Positions 1 through 5,556 of a stretch of 8,468 bases of DNA are shown piece by piece. The DNA is from JAGHEK01 sp044426235. Its GTDB lineage: Bacteria > Bacillota > Clostridia > Peptostreptococcales > Peptostreptococcaceae. The stretch spans positions 1 to 8,468 of the forward strand of contig JAWXUS010000044.1 of NCBI GenBank assembly GCA_044426235.1, in the 5' to 3' direction. Positions within the stretch are counted from its first letter, which is position 1; every line of letters begins with the position of its first letter. A program made the position numbers and the translations under genes. Below the pieces are notes generated by a model. It ran no database searches and was not told the origin of the DNA. It was given only the letters and a program-made list of their open reading frames with translations.

Positions 1-124
1 TACATACAGGGTTTAGTTAATATCAATGTGACATATTTAATTATCAATCAGACACATTTAATTTTGTTAAGTATAATTAGAATGATTAGAGGATTTGAAT
101 TTTCTATAAATATAATTTTTTAAT
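1..124. repeat. Terminal direct repeat, left copy (circular overlap)
   Basis: These bases are repeated at 8345-8468 in the same orientation. 122 of 124 positions agree; the differences are T113 versus C8457 and T120 versus C8464, both close to the physical end of the window. The simplest reading is a circular molecule of about 8,344 bp whose ends overlap, with errors at the end of the read or contig. A true duplication of an origin segment in a larger plasmid is the alternative. Confidence 0.85.
21..62. repeat. Two 21-bp tandem repeats, possible iterons
   Basis: Units 21-41 and 42-62 both begin TATCAAT and end ATTTAAT and agree at 18 of 21 positions, with no gap. A third TATCAAT lies just upstream across the circle junction (8339-8345). 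Two DnaA-box-like sequences lie about 25-40 bp upstream on the circle. Tandem repeats of about two helical turns beside DnaA boxes are typical of plasmid origins. No Rep protein that would bind them is seen, so the iteron reading is an inference. Confidence 0.5.
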
Positions 125-478
125 AGGTTTCTAAAATAGAAATGTAAGCTAAAGCATATATTATATTTAACAAGGTAATTAATACAAAAAGGATTGAAAT
201 TATTTGAAGAAGTTATTTTTTATAAGTGTTGAGAATTAATGTAAAAGATCAGAGTACAAATAAGGTATTATTAATTATAAGGAAAAAGTACTTATAAGTT
301 ATGTCATAATTGGTTATTATGCAAAAATTAAAGAAAGGTATTTTTGATTAAAATAAATAGATATTGGTAAGCTATTTATTTGGCATTAATTTAAGTTAGA
401 ATTAAAATTTATAAACTTGTATCTTAAATACTAGGATAATGAAATTTGTAAGCTTTATTTTTATAACAACTTATATAT

Positions 479-523
479 TTGATTTAGGTTCAAGTTGTGT
501 TATACAAATTGAACCTAAATCAA
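479..523. repeat. 45-nt near-perfect inverted repeat
   Basis: Fifteen perfect base pairs (479-493 with 509-523; left arm TTGATTTAGGTTCAA), one G/A mismatch, four more pairs and a 5-nt loop GTTAT. No T-run follows on either strand, so this is not an obvious intrinsic terminator. It may be a protein-binding or recombination site, or a single-strand hairpin acting in replication. Confidence 0.75.
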
Positions 524-533
524 TAAGAATAGC

Positions 534-563
534 ATGCCTATTTTACTTTTTAAATATAGGCAT
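534..563. repeat. Inverted repeat ATGCCTAT/ATAGGCAT
   Basis: Eight-bp arms at 534-541 and 556-563 enclose a 14-nt AT-rich loop, just right of the 45-nt inverted repeat. Role unknown. Confidence 0.45.
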
Positions 564-745
564 AACGTAAATAGTTGTTTTTAGTTTTGGAATGCTTAGA
601 TTTCGAATTTTGTCGCATATAAATATTACCATGGGATATTATATGTGAATGAGTAGCCTGAAAAATATAAAACTAAATTGATTAATACTATCAAAATTAA
701 AGAAAGATCCTTGTAAAAAATATTTTATTAAATCATAAATGTCTT

Positions 746-803
746 ATGTCTTCATTAAAAAGCTGTACAATAAGAATTTTGTACAGCTTTTTAATAAAGA
801 CAT
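746..803. terminator. Long hairpin, probable bidirectional terminator
   Basis: Seven pairs (746-752 with 797-803), one C/A mismatch, then 17 perfect pairs (754-770 with 779-795) around the 8-nt loop TAAGAATT. The core, AAAAAGCTGTACAA against its complement, has A/T flanks that would give U-runs in either direction. It would separate the origin side from the recombinase gene. Its right end touches the next inverted repeat, so it may belong to the recombination-site complex. Confidence 0.65.
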
Positions 804-859
804 TTGCAAACACTACAATGTTCAATGTTAATGAGTGTTTGCAAATTTTTTGTAGTGTT
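802..859. repeat. Overlapping inverted repeats, candidate tyrosine-recombinase resolution site
   Basis: Arm ATTTGCAAACACT (802-814) is perfectly inverted at 834-846. The overlapping segment AACACTACAA (809-818) is perfectly inverted at 850-859. The spacer holds two adjacent copies of CAATGTT (816-822, 823-829). AACACT is therefore present three times, once forward and twice inverted, about 105 bp upstream of the recombinase start. This resembles the TnpI-IRS arrangement of Tn4430-like elements, where inverted and accessory repeats lie beside the recombinase gene. Function is inferred from position. Confidence 0.5.
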
Positions 860-879
860 CATTTAATAGTACCTATATT

Positions 880-888
880 TGATATAAT
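880..888 (+). promoter_or_regulatory. Extended -10 promoter for the tyrosine recombinase
   Basis: TGA followed directly by TATAAT (883-888) forms an extended -10 element. No good -35 sits 17 bp upstream, which extended -10 promoters tolerate. It lies just right of the repeat cluster, so recombinase bound there could repress its own gene. Confidence 0.5.
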
Positions 889-894
889 AATAAG

Positions 895-957
895 ACCTCT
901 CTCTTAAAATGAGAGTAGATAGTGTAAAAAAGCTATCAAATAAATTAAGATAGAGGT
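895..957 (+). promoter_or_regulatory. Leader that can pair with the recombinase ribosome binding site
   Basis: ACCTCT (895-900) is the exact complement of AGAGGT (952-957), which contains the ribosome binding site of the recombinase. A competing local pairing, CTCTC (899-903) with GAGAG (911-915), would free it, and GATAG/CTATC form another small stem. The leader could limit translation of the recombinase. This rests on pairing only. Confidence 0.3.
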
Positions 958-963
958 AATGTT

Positions 964-1869
964 ATGGCAAGAAACTTAAAATATCAATTTTTAAATGCAA
1001 TAAATAAAAGTTTTAGTTCTGGATCTGATAAACATAGCAATAAAAAGAATGGTGGATTAAATGCTACAAAGATATATTCTTATGCAGATAGGAAAAATTT
1101 AATTGAGATGAGTAGTCAATTTTCAGATTTTATGAATGTTAATTATAAAAGTATTAAGATGATAAAAGAGATAACGAGTGATCATGCTCAAGAATTTCTT
1201 AATTATAAATCAAAAACTTGCAATGAGAATACATTAAATCAATATTCAAGTAGGATTAGTAAGTTAAATAATATAACAGGTTCAATTTATAACATATCGA
1301 ATTCTTATGATGATATAGTAGCTCCAAGTGGAATTAATAATACTAAAATAAGAAATATATCTATGTGTGAGAGTGATTTAGAAAAACTTAAGTCTACATA
1401 TTTTGATGATTTTAGTACAGGTTTATTAGCAATTAATTTATCAAGTAGATTAGGTCTTAGAGTTGAAGAATGTTCAAAATTAAAGACAACAGATATAGAT
1501 TTAAAGTCTAGTGTTGTTAGAGTTATTGATAGCAAAGGTAAAAGAAGTCGAGATGTTCCAATTAAAGAAAAAGATTTAGATTACTTCAATAATTTAAAAT
1601 ATAATTGTCCAAGAGTTAGAATTTGTGATGCTAATAAAGAAAGTATAAACAAAAATATACGAAGACATTTAAAACAATGTGATTTGGATGATAAGTACAA
1701 TAAAACTACGATCCATTCAATTAGAAAATATTATGCTCAAGAATCTTTTAATGAGAAAAGAGAAGAAGGATTGAGTATAAAAGAAGCAATGGGACAAGTT
1801 AGTGAATTATTAGGTCATTCAGGAAATAGAATTGAATTAATGAAAGAATATATTTTGGATATTCAATAG
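964..1869 (+). CDS. Tyrosine recombinase (phage-integrase/Xer family)
   Basis: A 301-residue site-specific recombinase that would cut and rejoin DNA through a 3'-phosphotyrosine. Residues ~35-120 form the helical core-binding half and ~130-300 the catalytic half. The catalytic set is visible in order: Arg166 (box I, GLRVEE), a lysine at 191 or 193 in the beta-hairpin, His251 and Arg254 (HSIR), His285 (LLGH) and nucleophile Tyr296 (EYI). Only five residues follow the tyrosine, so there is no long C-terminal arm. The start has AGAGG seven bases upstream. The gene stands alone, with repeats upstream and hairpins downstream. On a plasmid this size the probable job is multimer resolution, as for TnpI- or Xer-like enzymes; a role in integration or mobility is possible. 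It is too small for a typical protelomerase. Confidence 0.9.
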   Translation: MARNLKYQFLNAINKSFSSGSDKHSNKKNGGLNATKIYSYADRKNLIEMSSQFSDFMNVNYKSIKMIKEITSDHAQEFLNYKSKTCNENTLNQYSSRISKLNNITGSIYNISNSYDDIVAPSGINNTKIRNISMCESDLEKLKSTYFDDFSTGLLAINLSSRLGLRVEECSKLKTTDIDLKSSVVRVIDSKGKRSRDVPIKEKDLDYFNNLKYNCPRVRICDANKESINKNIRRHLKQCDLDDKYNKTTIHSIRKYYAQESFNEKREEGLSIKEAMGQVSELLGHSGNRIELMKEYILDIQ

Positions 1870-1898
1870 ACTATTACTTAGAGAGTAATAGTCTATTG
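1864..1898 (+). terminator. Hairpin over the recombinase stop codon
   Basis: Fifteen perfect pairs (1864-1878 with 1884-1898) with the loop TAGAG, overlapping the TAG stop at 1867-1869. ATTTTAAT follows, a weak U-tract. Most likely the recombinase terminator. Two 15-bp inverted arms around a 5-bp centre could also be a recombinase-binding site. Confidence 0.6.
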
Positions 1899-1904
1899 AC
1901 ATTT

Positions 1905-1958
1905 TAATAATAATAATTTATAATATCAATATATTGATATTATAAATTATTATTATTA
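1905..1958. repeat. Perfect 54-bp palindrome
   Basis: Twenty-seven-bp arms meet with no spacer between positions 1931 and 1932, and every pair matches. The centre reads ATATCAATATATTGATAT, carrying TATCAAT in both orientations, the heptamer also seen in the origin repeats. Outer arms are made of AAT/ATT units. No U-run follows in either direction. It lies between the recombinase and the toxin-antitoxin locus. Function unknown: cruciform, recombination or regulatory site. Confidence 0.9.
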
Positions 1959-1970
1959 TCAAAAAAAGTA

Positions 1971-1999
1971 TTGACAGAAATTAAATACTAAGTTATATT
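1971..1999 (+). promoter_or_regulatory. Promoter of the antitoxin RNA
   Basis: TTGACA (1971-1976) and TATATT (1994-1999) are separated by 17 bp, a near-consensus vegetative promoter. No ORF follows before the terminator at 2043-2069, so the product should be a short RNA. Confidence 0.7.
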
Positions 2000-2005
2000 A
2001 ATAAA

Positions 2006-2070
2006 GTATTTATTGACGAAAAAAGACAATATTTATGTACAAAAAAACAATCTTTAGAAGATTGTTTTTA
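2006..2070 (+). ncRNA. Candidate antitoxin small RNA (RNA II-like)
   Basis: The promoter predicts a start near 2006 and the terminator an end near 2070, giving about 65 nt. The RNA converges on the toxin transcript and shares its terminator. Its hairpin arms AACAATCT and AGATTGTT are complementary to the arms of the hairpin in the toxin 5' leader (2239-2264), so the two RNAs could pair at the leader as well as at the terminator. This matches the logic of par of pAD1, where a 65-nt RNA II blocks fst translation. Boundaries and function are inferred. Confidence 0.6.
2043..2069. terminator. Bidirectional terminator shared by toxin mRNA and antitoxin RNA
   Basis: Twelve perfect pairs (2043-2054 with 2058-2069) with the loop TAG. 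The plus direction ends in T5; the minus direction ends in T7 (A-run 2041-2047). It serves both converging transcripts. Confidence 0.75.
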
Positions 2071-2079
2071 TAAAAAAAT

Positions 2080-2199
2080 TTAGTTATTTATTTTTGTTAA
2101 TTCGTTTTTAATTTTGATAACTAAAAATAGTATTTGTAAATAACTATGTAATAGATTTGTCCAAATCATGTATAATTCAAATGAACTATAATCAAACAT
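2080..2199 (-). CDS. Small hydrophobic peptide, candidate type I toxin (Fst/holin-like)
   Basis: A 39-residue peptide starting MFDYSSFELY. Residues ~12-29 are hydrophobic enough to span a membrane and the tail is charged and polar (KIKNELTKINN), the usual build of type I toxins such as Fst or TxpA that damage the cell membrane. The chosen ATG has AAAGGAG (2207-2213) seven bases upstream; a longer in-frame reading starting at 2292 has no ribosome site and would cover the leader hairpin. It has its own promoter (2311-2339), a structured leader of about 105 nt and a terminator shared with an opposing short RNA. No exact family match is recognised; the layout argues more strongly than the sequence. 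Likely role: post-segregational killing that keeps the plasmid in the population. Confidence 0.65.
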   Translation of the reverse strand: MFDYSSFELYMIWTNLLHSYLQILFLVIKIKNELTKINN

Positions 2200-2238
2200 A
2201 ATAATTCTCCTTTCTTTTTGAGAATAATATACTTTAAG

Positions 2239-2264
2239 AACAATCTGTTTGCAGACAGATTGTT
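2239..2264 (-). promoter_or_regulatory. Leader hairpin in the toxin mRNA
   Basis: Ten perfect pairs (2239-2248 with 2255-2264) around a 6-nt loop, about 26 bases upstream of the toxin ribosome site. Its arms share AACAATCT and AGATTGTT with the antitoxin-RNA terminator hairpin, giving two 8-nt complementary seeds, comparable in role to direct repeats DRa/DRb of par. Confidence 0.55.
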
Positions 2265-2310
2265 GAATAGTCAGTAAGTAATTCAAAACCACACTTATAG
2301 ACCATACTAA

Positions 2311-2339
2311 ATTATAGCATAATATGACAAAGTACGCAA
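2311..2339 (-). promoter_or_regulatory. Toxin promoter
   Basis: Read on the minus strand: TTGCGT (2334-2339), a 17-bp spacer, then TATAAT (2311-2316) preceded by TGC, an extended -10. Strong match; start expected near 2304. Confidence 0.7.
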
Positions 2340-2388
2340 TAGAAAAATATATTTTTTAAGTAATTTAATATTAAATTATTTTTATGGT

Positions 2389-2417
2389 AACCTGCTATTG
2401 AATTACAGGTTTTTTTT
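2389..2417 (+). terminator. Plus-strand intrinsic terminator
   Basis: AACCTG (2389-2394) pairs with CAGGTT (2406-2411) across an 11-nt loop and runs into T8 (2410-2417). No gene on the plus strand ends here. It may stop read-through from the antitoxin RNA, or end a short RNA from a weak promoter (ATGACA, 18 bp, TATATT, about 2324-2353) opposite the toxin promoter. Confidence 0.6.
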
Positions 2418-2435
2418 GTACAAAAATTCAAAATA

Positions 2436-2483
2436 AATATAAATCAAAAACCAATAGCTAACTATTGGTTTTTGATTTATATT
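2436..2483 (-). terminator. Terminator of the serine recombinase gene
   Basis: Twenty-two perfect pairs (2436-2457 with 2462-2483) around the 4-nt loop CTAA, which contains most of the TAG stop codon (2458-2460). The AAAAACC/GGTTTTT core gives U-runs in both directions. Confidence 0.75.
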
Positions 2484-3045
2484 CGATTATTAATTTATCT
2501 AAAGTAGTTCTACTAATATTTAATTCTTTAGATAAGCCTATTTTAGTGATTTGTCTTGTCATATATTTACTATAATAAATATGGAATTTACTTCTAATTT
2601 CATCAACTCTTTTATTTTTATAAACACCTTTTTCTTTAGCAATGGCTATTCCTTCTTTTTGTCTTTCTAATATATTTTGTCTTTCAAATTCGTTTAAAGC
2701 ACCAATCATAGTCAACATTAATTTCCCATTTGGAGTACTTGTATCTATATTTTCTTTATCACTTTTTAGAGTAGCATTCTTAGATTCTATTAGCTCAACA
2801 ATATTTAGTAAATCCTTTGTTGATCTTGCAAGCCTACTAAAATCACTTACAATTATAGTGTCATCTTCTCGAATATAATCAAGCATTATTCTTAATTGCT
2901 CTCTATCTTTCATATTTTTACCACTAACTTTTTCTTTAAAAACTTTTTCAACTTTGTATTTAGTCATTATCAGTTCTTGCCTATCATCATTTTGATTAGC
3001 AGTTGATACTCTTATATATCCAATTATTTGTCCATTTTTTTTCAA
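2458..3045 (-). CDS. Serine recombinase, resolvase/invertase family
   Basis: A 195-residue small serine recombinase. The catalytic N-terminal domain (~7-140) carries YIRVST with Arg12 and nucleophile Ser14, then DFSRLARS with Asp68, Arg71 and Arg74, and the long dimer helix (GALNEFERQNILERQKEGI). A short C-terminal helix-turn-helix lies at ~165-190 (LSKELNISRTTLDKLI). The length suits plasmid and Tn3-type resolvases. The start is read as TTG (3045-3043) with AGGAG ten bases upstream; ATT three bases earlier would have better spacing but is a very rare start, and the nearby ATG is out of frame. Likely role: resolving plasmid multimers or inverting a segment at a site beside its promoter (3093-3143). 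Having both this and a tyrosine recombinase on one small plasmid is redundant unless one acts in transfer or mobility. Confidence 0.92.
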   Translation of the reverse strand: MKKNGQIIGYIRVSTANQNDDRQELIMTKYKVEKVFKEKVSGKNMKDREQLRIMLDYIREDDTIIVSDFSRLARSTKDLLNIVELIESKNATLKSDKENIDTSTPNGKLMLTMIGALNEFERQNILERQKEGIAIAKEKGVYKNKRVDEIRSKFHIYYSKYMTRQITKIGLSKELNISRTTLDKLIIEYKSKTNS

Positions 3046-3092
3046 AATAAATTATCTCCTAACTAATTTTAATAATTATATTGCTTAAAATA

Positions 3093-3121
3093 ATTATATT
3101 ATTTAGTGTTCATAAGTTCAA
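3093..3121 (-). promoter_or_regulatory. Serine recombinase promoter
   Basis: On the minus strand: TTGAAC (3116-3121), a 17-bp spacer, then TATAAT (3093-3098). It overlaps the dyad at 3109-3143, which fits resolvases that bind their site and repress their own gene. Confidence 0.5.
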
Positions 3122-3243
3122 TAGATCTAGTATTCAATATGAATAAATTTATAAAAATATATTAAATATACATTTTAAATAACCATGAAATTTCAATGAA
3201 TTAATGCCCTATGAATATCTCTGTAAAAATGTTCATAGGGCAT
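3109..3243. repeat. Inverted repeats between the two divergent genes, candidate res region
   Basis: An imperfect 35-bp dyad (TTCATA at 3109-3114, TATGAA at 3138-3143) is centred on AGATCT. About 70 bp away a 12-bp perfect hairpin (3204-3215 with 3232-3243) has GCCCTATGAA against its complement and a 16-nt interior. TTCATA/TATGAA thus occurs four times. Two spaced dyads beside a resolvase gene could be subsites I and II of a res site. The second hairpin has no U-run, so it is not a good terminator, although it does insulate the modification operon. Confidence 0.35.
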
Positions 3244-3268
3244 AGGGTGTAGATTATAATTAAAGTTA

Positions 3269-3297
3269 TTGACAAAAGCCTAATATTAGACTATTAT
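3269..3297 (+). promoter_or_regulatory. Promoter of the regulator-methyltransferase operon
   Basis: TTGACA (3269-3274), exactly 17 bp, then TATTAT (3292-3297): near consensus, so expected strong. Methylation should therefore start promptly when the plasmid enters a cell. The -10 lies within the AGACT repeats. Confidence 0.75.
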
Positions 3298-3315
3298 TAG
3301 ACTAATTAAAGACTT
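3284..3315 (+). promoter_or_regulatory. Three AGACT repeats at 11-bp phase, candidate operator
   Basis: TATTAGACTA occurs at 3284-3293 and 3295-3304, and a diverged third unit, TTAAAGACTT, at 3306-3315. The AGACT cores fall at 3288, 3299 and 3310, exactly one helical turn apart, covering the -10 and the predicted start. A repressor bound on one DNA face would shut the operon. The adjacent 62-residue DNA-binding-type protein is the obvious candidate. AGACT also occurs once at 7149-7153 by the nuclease promoter. Confidence 0.55.
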
Positions 3316-3332
3316 ATTATAAGGAGTATATT

Positions 3333-3521
3333 ATGTTAGAAAATAAGATTGTTTATCTGAGTACATACATTTTACAAAAAGATATGAGAGTTAGATTACC
3401 AAAGACAGTGCTAAAAAATTTGAATATAGAAAATGGAAAAAATAGTTTCGATATATATTATGACCAAGATAATCAACAATTAATACTAAGAGTGGCTACA
3501 AATGGTGATGATTATAAATAA
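3333..3521 (+). CDS. Small AbrB/MazE-like DNA-binding protein, candidate R-M controller
   Basis: A 62-residue protein. Residues ~15-53 read like a swapped-hairpin SpoVT-AbrB fold: KDMRVRLPKTVLKNLNI, the turn ENGKNSFDIYYD, then QQLILRV. Such proteins bind DNA as dimers and act as repressors or antitoxins. AAGGAG lies six bases upstream of the start. It is the first gene of the methyltransferase operon, 16 bp before the next start, and phased repeats overlap its promoter. I infer self-repression and timing control of the restriction system, a job usually done by helix-turn-helix C proteins. No partner toxin is adjacent, so an antitoxin role is less likely. Fold assignment is by eye; the function is an inference. 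Confidence 0.6.
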   Translation: MLENKIVYLSTYILQKDMRVRLPKTVLKNLNIENGKNSFDIYYDQDNQQLILRVATNGDDYK

Positions 3522-3537
3522 AGACGAGGTAACAATT

Positions 3538-4608
3538 ATGGATAAGAAATTAAGAGTAGTTTCATTATTTTCAGGAATAGGTGGATTTGAATTTGGAATT
3601 AAGCAATCAACTTTAAATTTTGAAGTTGTTTTTGCATCAGAAATAGACAAATATGCTCAAATTTCGTATATAGAAAATTTTGGATCAGAAAATTTATATG
3701 GTGATATTACAACAATTAATGCAAATGAGATACCAGATCATGATATATTGTGTGCAGGATTTCCTTGCCAAGCATTTAGTATTGCTGGCAATCAAAAAGG
3801 ATTTGAAGACATAAGAGGAACATTATTTTTTGATATAGTTAGAATACTAAAAGAAAAAAAGCCCAAATATATATTATTAGAGAATGTTAAAAATATTATT
3901 TCGCATGATAAAGGAAAAACTTTTAGAACAATTATAGATACTTTAAATAAAGTAGGATATACAGTTGATTTTACTATTATTAATTCTAATGAAGCCGGAT
4001 TACCACAAAATAGAGAAAGAACATTTATAGTGGGTATACTACAAAAAGAAGATAATAGAATTTTATCAGATAGAAGAAGTAAAAAAATAGATGAATTTAA
4101 AAGAAATTATTATTACAAAGGATTTAATTTTTTTGATGAGCTGAATTATAATAATCCGAATAAGTTTATAAAAGATATTATATCTAACGATATTGAAAGT
4201 AAATATTATATATCTAATAGTAATGTAATAGAGTTTCTAAAAGAAAATAAATTTGAATATGGAGAATATAAAAATCAAATAGTAAAGCTATTTGATCTGC
4301 CAAGAGATGTATGGAATGATTTAGAAAGGCAAAGGAGAGTATATTCTATAAATGGAATTTCACCAACTATTTTAGCAAGATCTGATACTACTAAAATATA
4401 TATTAAAGATAATAAGAATGCATATATAAGAAAAATAACTCCAAGAGAGAGTTTTAGAGCTCAAGGTTTTGGTGAGAAATTTATAGATAATATATTACAT
4501 AATAAAAAGATAAGTATTACTCAACAATATAAGCAAGCTGGGAATGCTGTTAGTCCACCCGTTATCGTTGGAATAATAAATCATTTAAAAATATTTATGG
4601 AGGAATAG
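3538..4608 (+). CDS. DNA (cytosine-5) methyltransferase, first of two
   Basis: A 356-residue C5-cytosine methyltransferase that moves a methyl group from S-adenosylmethionine to cytosine in the recognition site. Motifs in order: I (VVSLFSGIGGF, 7-17), IV with catalytic Cys77 (GFPCQAFS), VI (ENV, 115-117), VIII (QNRER, 157-161), a variable target-recognition region ~170-300, IX (RESFRAQGF, 303-311) and X (QAGNAVSPP, 333-341). All key residues are present. I choose ATG 3538 (GAGG eight bases upstream) over an in-frame ATG at 3502, which overlaps the regulator gene and lacks a ribosome site. It is followed three bases later by a second methyltransferase, suggesting one enzyme per strand of an asymmetric site. 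Residues 54-78 come from a DNA block identical to that gene. Confidence 0.93.
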   Translation: MDKKLRVVSLFSGIGGFEFGIKQSTLNFEVVFASEIDKYAQISYIENFGSENLYGDITTINANEIPDHDILCAGFPCQAFSIAGNQKGFEDIRGTLFFDIVRILKEKKPKYILLENVKNIISHDKGKTFRTIIDTLNKVGYTVDFTIINSNEAGLPQNRERTFIVGILQKEDNRILSDRRSKKIDEFKRNYYYKGFNFFDELNYNNPNKFIKDIISNDIESKYYISNSNVIEFLKENKFEYGEYKNQIVKLFDLPRDVWNDLERQRRVYSINGISPTILARSDTTKIYIKDNKNAYIRKITPRESFRAQGFGEKFIDNILHNKKISITQQYKQAGNAVSPPVIVGIINHLKIFMEE

Positions 4609-4611
4609 ATA

Positions 4612-5556
4612 ATGTCATTTAAATTTATAGATTTATTTTGTGGCCTAGGAGGGTTTAGGATTGCATTTGAAAATAATGGAGGAGAATGTGTGTTTAGTTC
4701 AGATATAGATGAACATGCTAGAAATACATATGAATTAAATTTTAAAGAAATGCCATATGGTGATATTACAACAATTAATGCAAATGAGATACCAGATCAT
4801 GATATATTGTGTGCGGGATTTCCTTGTCAACCATTTTCTACTGCAGGTAAAAGATTAGGATTTGAAGATACAAGAGGGACTCTATTTTTTGATATAGCTA
4901 GAATATTAGATGTTAAAAGACCTACTGCATTAATTTTAGAAAATGTTAAAGGGATAGTTAATCATAATAGTGGGGATACATTAAATACAATATTAGAAGT
5001 ATTAGATAGTATAGGCTACGATTGTACTTATAAGGTAATCAATGCTATAGAACATAATATTCCACAAAATCGAGAAAGATGGTACTGCATAGGTATTAGA
5101 AAAGATACAGATATAAATATTAATGAATTTATTTTTCCATCAACTGAAGAATTAAAACTTAAATTAATTGATGTAATTGATAAAAATATAGATATAGAAA
5201 AATATTTAGTATCTGAAAGATGCCAAGAAAATATTGATAAATTTATAGATAAAAAAAATATTGATGTAAAAGCATCTACATTAGCCTATGATATTAGGCC
5301 TTCAAGGTGTCATTTTGTAACAGGAGAAATATCGAATTGTTTAACTGCAAAAATGGGGACCGGTGGAAGTAATGTTCCTGTTATAATACAGCAACGAAGA
5401 AAATTAACTGAAAAAGAATGTTTAAGATTAATGGGATTTCCAGAATCATATAAATTTAATATTGGATATCAAACTTATAAACAAATTGGTAATAGTGTGG
5501 TAGTACCTATTGTAGATAAGTTAGCTAAACAGATTATAAGTGTATGTGATTTATAA
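4612..5556 (+). CDS. DNA (cytosine-5) methyltransferase, second of two
   Basis: A 314-residue C5-cytosine methyltransferase. Motif I (FIDLFCGLGGF, 5-15), IV with catalytic Cys72 (GFPCQPFS), VI (ENV, 110-112), VIII (QNRER, 152-156), a variable region ~165-265 unlike that of the first enzyme, then IX (KECLRLMGFPESY) and X (QIGNSVVVP, 291-299) are intact. GGAGG overlaps the end of the preceding gene and the start comes three bases after its stop, so the two are co-transcribed and probably coupled. Different variable regions imply different target strands or sequences. Outside a shared 72-bp block the two genes are only moderately alike, so they are not a recent whole-gene duplication. Confidence 0.93.
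   Translation: MSFKFIDLFCGLGGFRIAFENNGGECVFSSDIDEHARNTYELNFKEMPYGDITTINANEIPDHDILCAGFPCQPFSTAGKRLGFEDTRGTLFFDIARILDVKRPTALILENVKGIVNHNSGDTLNTILEVLDSIGYDCTYKVINAIEHNIPQNRERWYCIGIRKDTDININEFIFPSTEELKLKLIDVIDKNIDIEKYLVSERCQENIDKFIDKKNIDVKASTLAYDIRPSRCHFVTGEISNCLTAKMGTGGSNVPVIIQQRRKLTEKECLRLMGFPESYKFNIGYQTYKQIGNSVVVPIVDKLAKQIISVCDL

Larger units (their letters stand above)
125..745. other. Non-coding AT-rich stretch
   Basis: No ORF with a credible ribosome binding site was found on either strand. The sequence is strongly AT-rich with small imperfect palindromes, and holds the larger inverted repeats at 479-523 and 534-563 listed separately. The 7-mer GTAAGCT occurs three times in the same orientation (144-150, 367-373, 448-454), which may be chance. 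Position next to the presumed origin suggests a replication or maintenance role, but nothing here proves it. Confidence 0.5.

Noticed and set aside
439..570. A 43-codon plus-strand ORF with a hydrophobic start (MKFVSFIFITTYIF)
   Set aside because: The AGGA upstream is too close to the ATG, and the ORF is built across the 45-nt inverted repeat and the next one. It looks like chance reading of structured DNA.
1905..1958. Hairpin telomere of a linear plasmid resolved by the tyrosine recombinase
   Set aside because: The window ends overlap as expected of a circle, and the 301-residue enzyme is much smaller than known protelomerases.
2200..2292. Longer reading of the toxin ORF (70 codons)
   Set aside because: It would translate through the leader hairpin and the ribosome site at 2207-2213, and has no ribosome site of its own.
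1305..2878. Opposite-strand ORFs inside the recombinase genes (1305-1535 and 2642-2878)
   Set aside because: They lie antisense within genes whose catalytic motifs are intact, and no ribosome site was noted for them.
3502..3537. Upstream in-frame ATG extending the first methyltransferase by 12 residues
   Set aside because: It overlaps the regulator gene, has no ribosome site, and ATG 3538 has GAGG at good spacing and begins just ahead of motif I.
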